Assembly: GCF_025717675.1 (NCBI RefSeq)
Contig: NZ_JAJIRT010000004.1
Coordinates: 248,001 to 312,000, forward strand
Source: Paucibacter sp. DJ2R-2
Lineage (GTDB): Bacteria; Pseudomonadota; Gammaproteobacteria; Burkholderiales; Burkholderiaceae_C
Reading direction: 5' to 3'
DNA: 64,000 bases
Both the position numbers and the translations under genes were made by a program. Shown one piece after another: positions 18,300-32,652 of the stretch (the first letter of the stretch is position 1; every line of letters begins with the position of its first letter). A model generated the notes under the pieces. That model was not told where the DNA came from and ran no database searches. It worked only from the letters and a program-made list of their open reading frames with translations.

Positions 18300-20639
18300 A
18301 TGCCCAGAAACGCCTCCCTGCTCAAACACATCCCGCGCGCCATCGCGCTTTTGCTGAGCGTTTCTGCCGCCGGCATGGCGGTGTCCGGGCCTTTCAGCCC
18401 CGACCACCAAGAGTTTGAAGCCAGCCTCTACGTGCCCTACCGGGCCGATGCCAAGGCGATCGCCGAGGCCCGCAGCTTCATCTTGAAGTTCGAGTACCCG
18501 CAGGTCGCACTGGCCCAGACCGTGTCCTGGCGCCTGGAACTGCTCGACCCGCAAGGCCAAGTGGCCCAGCGCTGGTACGGGGTCGAGACCCTGGTCCGAG
18601 GCGAGATCGAAGTCAAGGTGGACTGGGCCGGCCGCCAGAACGGCATCGCCGCCGCCGACGGCGTCTACCAAGTTCGCCTGACCGCCTCCTCGGTGGAAGC
18701 GCAGGAACTGCCCTCCGTGGGCGTGATGGCTGACTTTGTCGAAGCCAATCTGAGCGCCGCCGATGCAGAGCTGGTCGAGCAAACCTGGGATATGCAGGTT
18801 GGCTACGTCGCGCCGCCGCAGATGCCCGCCTTCCGCCCCATGCCGACCACCGCCTCCAAGGCCGCGGCGGCCAAGCAGGTTAGCAAGCCCGGCGTAAAAG
18901 CGCTGGCCGCACCGGTCACCGGCGGCCTGCCCTACACCGTCTACCTGGGCAATCTGCACAGCCAAACCGGCCACAGCGACGGCGGCGGCCCGATCGGCAA
19001 CTGCAGCGGCGAACAGAACCCGCAATCGAATATGGGCCAGGGCCCAGCCCAGGCTTACCAGTACGCCATGGAGCGCGGCCTGGACATCCTGCTGACCTCC
19101 GAACACAACCATATGTTCGACGGCTCCACCGGCACGAACACCGGCCAGACCCCGGCCTACGCCAAGGACCTGTACAAGGCCGGCCTGGCCGCAGCGCGCA
19201 ACTTCAATGCCGCCAATCCCAAGTTCCTCGGCGTCTACGGCATGGAGTGGGGCACCATCAGCGGCGGCGGCCACCTGAACATCCTCAACTCGCCCGACCT
19301 GCTGGGCTGGGAATACAACGCCAATGGCGAGCTGCTGGCCGATGTCTTCACCGAAAAGAACAACGCCGCCAAGCTCTACACCTTGATGGCTCAGCGCGGC
19401 CTGATCGGCCAGTTCAACCACCCGGCCAGCTCCGGCCAGTACCTGGTCAACGGCGTCGCCCTCGGCTACACGCCGGACGGCGAACAAGCCATGGCCTTGT
19501 GCGAGGTGATGAACACGCCCGCCTTCTCCAACACCACCAACGAGAGCGACAACGGCAACAGCGGCTACGAAGGCGCGTGCAAGAAGGCCCTGGAGGCCGG
19601 CTTCAAGATCGCCTTCACCACCAACCAGGACAACCACTGCGCCAACTGGGGTGCGTCCTCGATCAACCGCAACGGCATCCTGATCCCCAATGGCACGCCG
19701 CTGACCATGGACTCCTTCATGGAAGCCATCAAGGCCCGCCGCGTCTTCGCCACCATGGACAAGACCTCGCAGCTGGTGCTGACGGCCAACGGCCGTCTGA
19801 TGGGCGAGACCTTCACCAACGCCGGCCCGCTGAACCTGGTCGCCAACTACGCACCGGGCGCCGGCAAGAGCGCCGCCACGGTCAAGATCTATGAAGGTGT
19901 GCCGCAGCGCAACGGCACCATCACCGAGCTGTCCAGCAGCGCGGTCAACAACTTCACGCCCTCGGTCGGCAAGCACTTCTACTACGCCAAGGTCACCCAG
20001 AACGACGGCAAGATCCTCTGGTCGGCGCCGATCTGGGTCAATCAGGTGGTGGACAACACGGCCCCGGTGGTCAGCGCCAGCGTCACCGGCAACAGCGGCA
20101 CCTTGACCCTGCAAGCCGAAGCCAGCGACGACATCGGCGTCACGCGCGTCGACTTCCGGGTCGACGGTCAGCTCAAGGGCAGCGCCAGCAGCGCGCCCTA
20201 CAGCCTGCAGATCGCCTCTAGCAGCCTCAGCAACGGCAGCCACGTCCTGAGCGTCGAGGCCGTGGATGCAGCCGGCAATGTCGGCAGCGCCAGCCCGGTG
20301 AACTTCAACGTCAGCAATGTGCTGGACGTGACGGCCAGTGTCAGCCTGCGCCAGTCCGGCCTGGTCTACAACCGCGTCACCCAGCTCTACAGCGGCAGCA
20401 TCACCCTGAGCAACAGCAGCAACGCGGCCCTGGCTGGCCCGCTGCAACTGGTGATCCAGGGCCTGCCGGCCGGCGTCACCCTGGTCAATGCCAGCGGCAT
20501 CCGCAATGGCCTGCCCTACATCAGCCTGAACGCCGCCAGCCTGCCAGACGGCGCCCGCATCACCGTGCCGCTGAGCATCAGCAACCCCGGCAAGCTGGGC
20601 CTGAACTACAGCGCCCGCCTCTATTCCGGCAGCTTCTGA
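18300..20639 (+). CDS. Secreted PHP-type metallohydrolase (CehA/McbA-like) with Ig-like domain
   Basis: This 779-residue protein has a signal peptide at residues 1-28. After an N-terminal beta domain, the catalytic domain starts with L-G-N-L-H220-S-Q-T-G-H225-S-D227, continues with L-T-S-E-H-N-H and later Q-F-N-H-P, the metal-binding pattern of PHP-fold phosphoesterases/CehA-like hydrolases. A bacterial Ig-like domain (D-N-T-A-P-V-V...V-E-A-V-D-A-A-G-N-V) and a C-terminal beta domain follow. It likely hydrolyses phosphoesters or similar bonds outside the inner membrane. I chose ATG 18300 because it gives a proper signal peptide; the frame is open further upstream, across the terminator. It sits between two PEP-CTERM genes. 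Confidence 0.82.
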   Translation: MPRNASLLKHIPRAIALLLSVSAAGMAVSGPFSPDHQEFEASLYVPYRADAKAIAEARSFILKFEYPQVALAQTVSWRLELLDPQGQVAQRWYGVETLVRGEIEVKVDWAGRQNGIAAADGVYQVRLTASSVEAQELPSVGVMADFVEANLSAADAELVEQTWDMQVGYVAPPQMPAFRPMPTTASKAAAAKQVSKPGVKALAAPVTGGLPYTVYLGNLHSQTGHSDGGGPIGNCSGEQNPQSNMGQGPAQAYQYAMERGLDILLTSEHNHMFDGSTGTNTGQTPAYAKDLYKAGLAAARNFNAANPKFLGVYGMEWGTISGGGHLNILNSPDLLGWEYNANGELLADVFTEKNNAAKLYTLMAQRGLIGQFNHPASSGQYLVNGVALGYTPDGEQAMALCEVMNTPAFSNTTNESDNGNSGYEGACKKALEAGFKIAFTTNQDNHCANWGASSINRNGILIPNGTPLTMDSFMEAIKARRVFATMDKTSQLVLTANGRLMGETFTNAGPLNLVANYAPGAGKSAATVKIYEGVPQRNGTITELSSSAVNNFTPSVGKHFYYAKVTQNDGKILWSAPIWVNQVVDNTAPVVSASVTGNSGTLTLQAEASDDIGVTRVDFRVDGQLKGSASSAPYSLQIASSSLSNGSHVLSVEAVDAAGNVGSASPVNFNVSNVLDVTASVSLRQSGLVYNRVTQLYSGSITLSNSSNAALAGPLQLVIQGLPAGVTLVNASGIRNGLPYISLNAASLPDGARITVPLSISNPGKLGLNYSARLYSGSF

Positions 20640-20671
20640 TCTGCTGCGCACGCAGCTCTCAAGGACATCTC

Positions 20672-21316
20672 ATGAACAAGTTTTCTTCTTTCCCCGCCCT
20701 GCAACGCAGCGCCCTGAATCTGGCCCTGGCCGCCAGCGCCCTCTGCGCGACCTCGGCCTGGGCCGACACCAGCTTCCATGCCAGCGTCAACACGGCCGCC
20801 TGGGCCGGCGCCAGCGGCTGGCTGGATTTCCAGTTCAACCCCGGCCAGAGCCCGGCCCCGGCTGCTCAAGTGCGAATCAGCAACTTCAGCGGCAACTTCG
20901 GCAGCCAGCTCTTCCTCGAAGGCCAGGCCTCGGGCAACCTGGCCGATGGTTTCATCCTGGGCAACGGCAGCGCCTTCAACGACCTGTTCCACGCCATCCA
21001 GCTGGGCAGCAACTTCAGCTTTGACCTGACGTTCAGCGGCGATGTCTTCAGCACACCGGGCCAGGTCGGCACGACCTTCAGCCTCGGCCTCCTGGCCGGC
21101 GACCAGCAAAGCTACCTCGGCAACCCCGCCGGCGCGCTGTTCCAAATCGACCTGATGCCGGCCGACGCCGGTGCGCCCGCCAGCACCACGCTGAGCCTGC
21201 TGGGCGGCCAAAGCATCGCCACGGTCAGCGCTGTGCCGGAACCGCAGAGCTATGCCCTGCTGCTGGCAGGCCTGGGCGTGATCGGCTTGCTGGCGCGTCG
21301 CCAGCGCGCGGCTTAA
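20672..21316 (+). CDS. PEP-CTERM protein (NF038129-like)
   Basis: This 214-residue exported protein has a Sec signal peptide cut near S-A-W-A-D (about residue 31). The mature start F-H-A-S-V-N-T-A-A-W-A-G and G-W-L-D-F-Q-F-N-P-G resembles the small PEP-CTERM family I know as NF038129. The tail V-P-E-P-Q-S-Y-A-L-L-L-A-G-L-G-V-I-G ends in R-R-Q-R-A-A and is the exosortase signal. It follows the metallohydrolase by 32 bp and is probably cotranscribed with it. Confidence 0.87.
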   Translation: MNKFSSFPALQRSALNLALAASALCATSAWADTSFHASVNTAAWAGASGWLDFQFNPGQSPAPAAQVRISNFSGNFGSQLFLEGQASGNLADGFILGNGSAFNDLFHAIQLGSNFSFDLTFSGDVFSTPGQVGTTFSLGLLAGDQQSYLGNPAGALFQIDLMPADAGAPASTTLSLLGGQSIATVSAVPEPQSYALLLAGLGVIGLLARRQRAA

Positions 21317-21319
21317 GCC

Positions 21320-22870
21320 TTAGCGGCTTCGGGCGGCCATCCAGGCCGCCACCGCCGCCCGCTGGGCCTCGCTGTAATGCAGGCCCAGCTTGGAGCGTCG
21401 CCAAAGCACGGCCTCTGCATCGAGCGCCCATTCCTGCTCGCACAGATAGTGCAGCTCGGCCTCGAACAGGCCGGGCGCCACTTCGATACCCAGCTCGGCA
21501 AGGCTGCGCGCTGCTCCCAGCAGCAGATCCACGCGTGAACCATAGGCCCGCGCCAGGCGCCGTGCCAGGGCCGGCGGCAGGTAGGCGTGGCGCGCCTGCA
21601 GCGCTTGCACAAAGCGTTCGAAATCGCGGTCGGGGCGCTTCGGCGCACCGATCCACGCGGACAAATCCCCGCCGGGCAGGCAGGCCGCAGCGGTCCAGGC
21701 CGGGCGTGCGTCTCCAAGCATCTCGCCCAGCAGATCGGCCGCATCCTCGGCCAGCTTGCGGAAGGTGGTGATCTTGCCGCCCCAGACGCTGAGCAAGGGC
21801 GCGCCATCACCATGGGTCTCCAGCAGATAGTCGCGCGTGACCGCACTGGCGTCGCCCGAGGCATCGTCGAGCAGAGGACGCACGCCGGCATAGCTCCACA
21901 GCACCTGATCCGGACGTACCGGCTCCTTGAAGTAACGGCTGGCCTGCTCGCACAAGTAAGCGACTTCCTGCGCCTCGATCTCGGCCTTGGCAAAGCCGGC
22001 GATGGCGTCATCGGGCAGCTCCACATCGGTGGTGCCGATCAGGGTGAACTCACCCTCGTAGGGAATGGCGAAGATGATGCGCCGGTCGGGGTTCTGAAAA
22101 ATGTAGGCATGGTCATGGTCAAAGCGGCGGCGCACGACGATGTGGCTGCCCTTGACCAGGCGCAGGCTTTTGGTCGCCAGGGGCTCTCCCGCGGCCGGCC
22201 GAGCCACTTGGCGCAGAAAGGTCTCGGCCCAGGGACCTGCGGCATTGACCAGGGCGCGGGCATGGACCTGACGCTCCAGGCCGGCCTCGCTCAAGCTCAC
22301 GCGCCAACCACCGCCCTCGGCCGCGGTTTCGCGCTGCGCCGCCGTCACTGTGCAGCGGGTACGGATCTCAGCTCCCCGGGCGCGCGCGTCCAGGGCATTG
22401 AGCAACACCAGGCGGGCGTCATCGACCCAGCCGTCGGAGTAGACGAAGCCGCGTTCGAACTCGGGCTTGAGCGGCGCGCCCAAGGGGCTGCCGCGCAGAC
22501 GCAAACCGCTGGAACCGGGCAACCACTCGCGCCGGGCCAGGTGGTCGTAGAGGAAGAGGCCGATGCGGATCATCCAGGCCGGCCGCATGGCTCGGTCATG
22601 CGGCATCACAAAGCGCAAGGGCCACATGATGTGCGGGGCGCTTTTGAGCAGCAGCTCGCGCTCCTGCAGCGCCTTGCGAACCAGGGAGAACTCGTAGTAC
22701 TCAAGGTAGCGCAGGCCACCATGGATCAGTTTGGTGCTCGATGAGGAGGTGTGAGCCGCCAGGTCCGAGGCCTCGGCCAGCAGCACCCGCCAGCCCCGGC
22801 CCGCAAGATCGCGGGCGATGCCGGCGCCATTGATGCCGCCGCCCACCACCAGTACGTCAAAATGGTCCAT
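21320..22870 (-). CDS. glpD: Aerobic glycerol-3-phosphate dehydrogenase
   Basis: This 516-residue FAD enzyme oxidises sn-glycerol-3-phosphate to dihydroxyacetone phosphate at the inner membrane, passing electrons to quinone. The N-terminal FAD-binding loop is [10 protein letters not shown], followed by the GlpD signature [14 protein letters not shown]. The C-terminal domain carries Y-A-G-V-R-P-L. Length is normal for GlpD. It is transcribed divergently from glpK with only 30 bases between start codons, so its promoter must overlap the start of glpK. No glpF or glpR is seen nearby. Confidence 0.95.
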   Translation of the reverse strand: MDHFDVLVVGGGINGAGIARDLAGRGWRVLLAEASDLAAHTSSSSTKLIHGGLRYLEYYEFSLVRKALQERELLLKSAPHIMWPLRFVMPHDRAMRPAWMIRIGLFLYDHLARREWLPGSSGLRLRGSPLGAPLKPEFERGFVYSDGWVDDARLVLLNALDARARGAEIRTRCTVTAAQRETAAEGGGWRVSLSEAGLERQVHARALVNAAGPWAETFLRQVARPAAGEPLATKSLRLVKGSHIVVRRRFDHDHAYIFQNPDRRIIFAIPYEGEFTLIGTTDVELPDDAIAGFAKAEIEAQEVAYLCEQASRYFKEPVRPDQVLWSYAGVRPLLDDASGDASAVTRDYLLETHGDGAPLLSVWGGKITTFRKLAEDAADLLGEMLGDARPAWTAAACLPGGDLSAWIGAPKRPDRDFERFVQALQARHAYLPPALARRLARAYGSRVDLLLGAARSLAELGIEVAPGLFEAELHYLCEQEWALDAEAVLWRRSKLGLHYSEAQRAAVAAWMAARSR

Positions 22871-22900
22871 CCCCGGACTCTAAGCCAAGGGCTTGCTGCC

Positions 22901-24394
<1,494 letters not shown>

Positions 24395-24406
24395 ATCCGG
24401 GTCGAG

Positions 24407-24445
24407 AATAAAAAACCCCGCCGCGGCACGAGGCCGGGGCGGGGT
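24407..24445 (-). terminator. Rho-independent terminator of the TonB receptor gene
   Basis: Read on the minus strand, a GC-rich stem (ACCCCGCC/GGCGGGGT, 24415-24422 with 24438-24445) is followed by a T-rich run (plus-strand AATAAAAAA at 24407-24415). It is placed for the minus-strand receptor gene, whose stop is at 24467. On the plus strand it lacks a T run, so it would stop glpK transcription less efficiently. Confidence 0.8.
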
Positions 24446-24466
24446 CGGGTCAAACGCTGACGGTGC

Positions 24467-27202
24467 TTACTTGAACTGGTAGCTCAGGCTGCCGTACCAG
24501 AAGCGACCGCGCGGGTCGGTGAATGACGCGGCATAACCGGCTGCATGCGAACCGTAGGACGAAGACGCGACATAAGGCGGCTCGGCGTCAAACACATTGC
24601 GCACGCCCAGGCGAGCGGTCACGCCCTTGATGCCCTTGTAGGCGACCGACATATTGACTCGCTCGCTGTTGCGGACCTGGTGCGGTGCATTGACGCCAAT
24701 ATTGGCATCCACTGACGCGGCCGACTCCAACCAGCCACGCGTGTAGACATGCTCCAACGTCAGGCTGACCGTGCTGTATTGCCATTCCGCCGTTGCCGTG
24801 TGCTGCCAGCGAGGCACCGGGGCCACGGTACTGTCGCCACCTGTGCCGGCGAAGTGGCCGGTCGGGCCACCGGCGTACTTCTGCGCGTCGTACTTGATCA
24901 CGTAGGAGCCAGCAACTCCCAGATTCAAGCGGCCACCTTCACCCAGGTTCAAACGGCCGCGCACGTCCACGTCCACACCCGAAATGTTCAGATCGCCGAG
25001 GTTGTCGACCGGCGTTTCCACGAACAGGATGAACTTCTGCGCATTGCGCTTGACGCGGCTGCCATAGCGCGACAGCAGGTCAGGCGTGGTCAGCAAGGTG
25101 TCGGCAGCAATGACGCCGATCGTGTCCTTCTTGTGGATGTTGTAGTAGTCCAGGGACATCGAGATGGCCTTGGCCGGCTCGAACACCACACCGGCCGTGA
25201 ACTGACGGCTCTTCTCAGGCTTCAAATTGGGCGCGGCAGAGGACTTGGTCGGCACCTGCGTATTGCAGCGGCCGGCCAGTTCGGTCGGATCCGGGCACAG
25301 GGGATCTTCCACGCTGTCGGCGGTGTTGCCGAAGGACGGAGGCGAATTGACGTCCCACAGCGTCGGCGCACGGAAACCTGTGCCCACAGCGGCTCGCATC
25401 ATCAGCTCTCGGCTGGGCTGGAAGCGCATGGTGGCGCGCGGGTTGAAGCTGGAACCGAAATCGCTGTACTTGTCATAGCGGGCGGACAGACCGGCTTCCC
25501 AACCCTTGGCGAAAGGCAGGGACAGTTCGGCAAACAAAGCCTTCAAATTGCGCGAGGCCTTGGTGGCGGGCACTGTGCCTTCACCGCCGATGTGCTGGCC
25601 GGCAGCATAGTCGGCGTTGAGCGGCCGGTCATCGGCCTTCTCATTGCGCAGGTCCACGCCAGCGGCCAGACCCATATTGCCGCCCGCCATGGCCATCAGC
25701 TCCTTGGTGACCTTGAAGTCAAAGGCGGTGGTGGTGCTGGAGGACTCGCGCATCTTGCCTTCCATCGCAGCCGAAGCCCAGAGCGCATCATGCGTCGCGT
25801 CGCCAGGGCCGAAGGGGTTCAGATTGCCGGTGGCAAGCGCCTTCAGGAAGCGGCCTTCATGGATATAGCCCTTGTAGTCCAGCAGGCCTTCGGCACGGGC
25901 CACATTGATGGCGGTGTCGTAGTCCCAGCCTGCGAGCACGCCGGTGGAGCCGAAGACAAAACGCTTCTGGGTGTTGGTGTTGTCGCTGATGCGGTTGCCG
26001 GCCGGGATGGCGCGCAAGGCAATGCCAGCCATGCCGGTGGCGGGCACGGTATAGCCCAGCTTGGTCAGCAGCTCGCGCGGGTAGTACTTGCTGGTCACCG
26101 GCATCAGGACCGGCTCGAAAGCAAACTTCTCGGCGTTGAAGGGGCCGAAGCCTTCGCGAATTGGGGTCGGTGCAACGCGACCGATGCCCTGGTTGCGGGC
26201 AAACGAGCCCTCGACGAAGAGCTGGTGATCCTTGGCGGCGTTGAAGGTCACGCGACCGAACACATCCGCCTTGTCCTGGTCAGGCAGGTTGTCCAAGGTG
26301 GCCGCAAAGATGAAGCGGCAGGTGCGACGCTCCAGCCCGTTGGGCGAGGGACCGCGCACGACGATGAAGGAGGTCGGTTCACCGCAGGGGGTGAAGCGCG
26401 GGTCGGCTGGGTACTCAGGATAGGCACCAGGGCCGATCAGGCCTTCGATATAGCCCGGGAACGGGGCGCTGGACGAGGGCTTGTCGGAACCCGGCACTTC
26501 GTCGACGCCGCGGTTGTAGAAGCCCTGGTCGATGGCGCGCAAGCGGGTGTTCTTCTGAACATTGGCGGTCAGCAGCACATTGAAGCCGTTGCTGGCGATG
26601 TCGCCAAAGCCGACGGCCAGGGTGGCACCCTTTTCCGCGCCGCCGATGCCGGCTTCGGTGTTGCCGTAACGCACCGAGACTTCACCGTTGCGATAGTCCC
26701 TGCGGGTGATGAAGTTGATCACGCCGGCAATCGCGTCGCTGCCATAGATGGCCGACGCGCCGTCACGCAGCACTTCGATACGGTCGATGGCGGCAAAGGG
26801 AATGCTGTTCAAGTCGACTGAAGCCGCGCCACCGATATTGCCGAACGGGTGGTTGGCCAGACGGCGGCCGTTCAGCAGGACCAAGGTGGAATTGGGGCCC
26901 ATGCCGCGCAGATTGGCATTGGAGGTGCCGTAACCCGTGCCCTGACCGGTGTCGGACAGCATGGCGGAGTTGGCCGAGATGCGCTTGAGCAGTTCCTCGG
27001 TGTTGGTGGCACCGCTGGCTTCGATTTGAGCGCGCGTGACCACGGTCACCGGCAGGGCGGTTTCCGAATCCAGACGCTTGATCGAGGAACCGGTGACAGA
27101 CACGCGTTCCAAAGACTCCTGAGCCATGGCGGGCGCCATCAAGCTCAGTCCGCTGGCATAGACCAATGCCAGAGCGGTACACAACCGTTTCTTCTTCAAC
27201 AT
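24467..27202 (-). CDS. TonB-dependent outer membrane receptor
   Basis: This 911-residue protein has a signal peptide (residues 1-28, ending A-M-A-Q), then a plug domain with V-S-V-T-G-S-S-I-K-R (TonB-box-like), L-R-G-M-G-P-N-S-T-L-V-L-L-N-G-R-R and R-I-E-V-L-R-D-G-A-S-A-I-Y-G-S-D-A-I-A-G, and a 22-stranded barrel ending in the outer-membrane C-terminal signature (L-S-Y-Q-F-K). The ligand is unknown. I chose ATG 27202 because AAGGAGAG lies just upstream; a start nine codons earlier is possible. The gene has its own terminator. No transporter partner is adjacent. Confidence 0.93.
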   Translation of the reverse strand: MLKKKRLCTALALVYASGLSLMAPAMAQESLERVSVTGSSIKRLDSETALPVTVVTRAQIEASGATNTEELLKRISANSAMLSDTGQGTGYGTSNANLRGMGPNSTLVLLNGRRLANHPFGNIGGAASVDLNSIPFAAIDRIEVLRDGASAIYGSDAIAGVINFITRRDYRNGEVSVRYGNTEAGIGGAEKGATLAVGFGDIASNGFNVLLTANVQKNTRLRAIDQGFYNRGVDEVPGSDKPSSSAPFPGYIEGLIGPGAYPEYPADPRFTPCGEPTSFIVVRGPSPNGLERRTCRFIFAATLDNLPDQDKADVFGRVTFNAAKDHQLFVEGSFARNQGIGRVAPTPIREGFGPFNAEKFAFEPVLMPVTSKYYPRELLTKLGYTVPATGMAGIALRAIPAGNRISDNTNTQKRFVFGSTGVLAGWDYDTAINVARAEGLLDYKGYIHEGRFLKALATGNLNPFGPGDATHDALWASAAMEGKMRESSSTTTAFDFKVTKELMAMAGGNMGLAAGVDLRNEKADDRPLNADYAAGQHIGGEGTVPATKASRNLKALFAELSLPFAKGWEAGLSARYDKYSDFGSSFNPRATMRFQPSRELMMRAAVGTGFRAPTLWDVNSPPSFGNTADSVEDPLCPDPTELAGRCNTQVPTKSSAAPNLKPEKSRQFTAGVVFEPAKAISMSLDYYNIHKKDTIGVIAADTLLTTPDLLSRYGSRVKRNAQKFILFVETPVDNLGDLNISGVDVDVRGRLNLGEGGRLNLGVAGSYVIKYDAQKYAGGPTGHFAGTGGDSTVAPVPRWQHTATAEWQYSTVSLTLEHVYTRGWLESAASVDANIGVNAPHQVRNSERVNMSVAYKGIKGVTARLGVRNVFDAEPPYVASSSYGSHAAGYAASFTDPRGRFWYGSLSYQFK

Positions 27203-27449
27203 ACGACTCTCCTTCTTTGTTCGAATCATGTGCAGTGGACTCGGACCGTCAGCCAGGCTGCCGGCCCAAGCCGCAAGGCCACACGCGGATGGTGCGGTGG
27301 CAGGATTCTTCTCCCCAGTCCGGTCCAGTCGTGCGGGGGCAAACCCTTCGAGTTGCCTTTTCGCATCGCCTCAATTCAGGGGGAATGACTTTCCGCACAT
27401 GACAAGTCCATCGATGCGGCCTAGCCAGGATGCCCGCCTCACGGCGGAC

Positions 27450-30590
<3,141 letters not shown>

Positions 30591-30623
30591 GGGGGCGAAG
30601 GTCAGCGCAAGCCCGGCCCTGGC

Positions 30624-31778
30624 TCAGGCGGAGTGCTGGCTGAGCTTGTGGATCACACGCCCCAGGAATTTTTCGACCTCCTGGCTCTTGCCCAGGGCGC
30701 CCATGGCCGCCTCCAGATGCTGCTTGATGATGCTGCTCAGGTGGTCTTCCTGCGACTGGCTCAGGCCCAGGTGTAGAAAGCTGTTCTCGACCTCGGCGTT
30801 GAGGCTGCCAAAGACTTGCTTGACCTCCTCACGCTGCGCCTGATTGCGGGCCGAAATATCGGTCAGCGCATCACGGGTCATGCTGACCAGATGGCGCACA
30901 TCGGCCAGATCCTTGGTGGCCACCACGGCCTCCAATGCGCCGACTCGCTGCACCGCGCCTTCCACGAGCAAGGCGACATTGTCGATGGCACGGCCCATGC
31001 GCTCGGACTCGGCGCGGTCCATGTCGGCGCTTCGATCCATGCGCAAATCACGCACAAACAGCACCACACGTCCATAAGAAAAGCCGGTGTGAGGACCGAA
31101 GGGGCGGATGCGCTGACCCTCGGTCTGGCTCTGCAGATGATCGAGGATGGAGTTCTCCAGCGCGCTGCAGGGACCCTTGGCATTGCCGGAGTAGACCTCG
31201 CTGCCAGCACGGATGCGCACACAACCGTCCAAGGCGTAGCGCTGCAAGGCCTCGATCATGGCGCGCGCGACCGCCTCATAGCTGTCGCTAACCACCAACT
31301 GGCGTTGAAACTCCAGCACCACGCCGGCCTCACCCACCATATCGGCAGAAGAAAGCACGGCATTCATCACCTCGTCGAGCTGACCGCTCAGCTCACGCTG
31401 GCGGTCGCGGTGGGCCAGCACCAGGTTGATCTTGGCCAACAACTCGGGCGCGTCGAAGGGCTTGGACAGGTAGTCTGCACCGCCGGCCGCGTAACCCTGC
31501 AAGCGCTCCTCGATGCTGGTGCGCGCGGAATGGAAGATCACCGGAATCTCGGCGCTGGCGCCACCGGCTTTGAGCTGGCGGCAGGTCTCGTAGCCGTCCA
31601 TCTCTGGCATATCGACATCGAGCACCACCAGATCGGGTGGATCACTCTGGCAGCGGGCCAAGGCCTCGGCCCCGCTGGTCACTTGGCTCACCTGGAAGTC
31701 GCCTTCCAGCGTGGCTTCCAACATTTGCAAGGTCAGCTCGTCGTCATCGACCAGCAAAACATGAGAACGCACCGTCAT
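30624..31778 (-). CDS. Response regulator with non-DNA-binding output
   Basis: This 384-residue protein has an N-terminal receiver domain with the acidic pair D-D-D near residue 12, phospho-acceptor D54 in V-V-L-D-V-D-M-P-E-M-D-G, and K-P-F near residue 107. The remaining 250 residues have no helix-turn-helix; a long helical segment with a GAF-like look (E-A-V-A-R-A-M-I-E-A-L...) is followed by a coiled region. The output is thus likely protein-protein or enzymatic. It precedes the hybrid kinase by 33 bp, so the two probably form an operon and a phosphorelay. Confidence 0.85.
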   Translation of the reverse strand: MTVRSHVLLVDDDELTLQMLEATLEGDFQVSQVTSGAEALARCQSDPPDLVVLDVDMPEMDGYETCRQLKAGGASAEIPVIFHSARTSIEERLQGYAAGGADYLSKPFDAPELLAKINLVLAHRDRQRELSGQLDEVMNAVLSSADMVGEAGVVLEFQRQLVVSDSYEAVARAMIEALQRYALDGCVRIRAGSEVYSGNAKGPCSALENSILDHLQSQTEGQRIRPFGPHTGFSYGRVVLFVRDLRMDRSADMDRAESERMGRAIDNVALLVEGAVQRVGALEAVVATKDLADVRHLVSMTRDALTDISARNQAQREEVKQVFGSLNAEVENSFLHLGLSQSQEDHLSSIIKQHLEAAMGALGKSQEVEKFLGRVIHKLSQHSA

Positions 31779-31987
31779 ATTGTTTGACTCCCCTGGCGAT
31801 CATGCTCGTTCGAAGGTGGCTCAGACACCCCGAACACGGCTCCATCAGACTTCTGGTTTCGACGCCCTGGCGCCGAACTTGAGAAAGCCGAAGGATGCCG
31901 GACCATTGAACCAGCAAAGCCGCGCAGTGACCAGCCCTGTTCTCTGCCTCGCAACAAGGCTGGCGCGGGGCCGCAACGCCCCTGCGA

Positions 31988-32569
31988 TTAAAAGCCCAGG
32001 CTTTGCCCCGCACCGGCCAGGGTGGCCAGGCCAATCACGGCGAAGATGGCCGCGGCGATGCCGTGGACCAGGCGCACCGGAATACGGCCGGCGATGCGCT
32101 CGCCGAGCAGCACGGCCGGCACATTGGCGATCATCATGCCCAGGGTGGTGCCGGCCACCACGGCCACAAAGGCCTGGTACTGCGCGGCCAGGGCGACGGT
32201 GGCGATCTGCGTCTTGTCGCCCATCTCGGCCAGGAAAAAAGCGACGATGGTGGTGCCCAGCACGCCCAGCTTCAGGCCCTTGCCGCCCTCCTCTTCCTCG
32301 TCGATTTTGTCCGGGATCAGGGTCCAGCCGGCCATGGCAAGGAAGCCCACGCCCAGCACCCACCGCATCACGGAAGGGCTGACTTGCGCGGTGATCCAGG
32401 CGCCCAGGGCGCCGGCGCCGGCGTGGTTGACCACGGTGGCGATGAAGATACCGAGGATGATGGGCAGCGGCTTGCGAAAGCGCGCGGCCAACAAGAAGGC
32501 CAGGAGCTGGGTCTTGTCGCCGATTTCAGCGAGGGCCACGATGCCGGTGGAGACGAGGAAGGCTTCCAT
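31988..32569 (-). CDS. TMEM165/GDT1 (UPF0016) family cation exporter, probably Mn2+
   Basis: This 193-residue inner membrane protein has six predicted helices in two repeats, each with the family motif E-x-G-D-K-T (A-E-I-G-D-K-T-Q near residue 14 and A-E-M-G-D-K-T-Q near residue 115). The acidic residues of these motifs form the cation path. Bacterial members such as MneA export manganese. That role is strongly supported here by a yybP-ykoY riboswitch in the leader. Start ATG 32569 gives the usual M-E-A-F-L-V-S N-terminus. No good Shine-Dalgarno sequence is adjacent; AGGAAG lies about 17 bases upstream, next to a strong hairpin. Confidence 0.92.
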   Translation of the reverse strand: MEAFLVSTGIVALAEIGDKTQLLAFLLAARFRKPLPIILGIFIATVVNHAGAGALGAWITAQVSPSVMRWVLGVGFLAMAGWTLIPDKIDEEEEGGKGLKLGVLGTTIVAFFLAEMGDKTQIATVALAAQYQAFVAVVAGTTLGMMIANVPAVLLGERIAGRIPVRLVHGIAAAIFAVIGLATLAGAGQSLGF

Positions 32570-32591
32570 AGAGGGCGAACACTTTTCTTCC

Positions 32592-32638
32592 TGCGGCCGG
32601 CATGTAAGGAACCAATGACCACGCACACGCCGGCCGCA
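32592..32638 (-). promoter_or_regulatory. Leader hairpin between riboswitch and start codon
   Basis: A perfect 10-bp inverted repeat, TGCGGCCGGC and GCCGGCCGCA, with a 27-base loop sits 22 bases upstream of the exporter ATG, directly before AGGAAG. It is a plausible expression platform that controls ribosome access or transcript folding in response to the aptamer. No T run follows, so translational control or Rho-dependent control is more likely than intrinsic termination. Confidence 0.5.
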
Positions 32639-32652
32639 AAGCAGGTGTGGGT

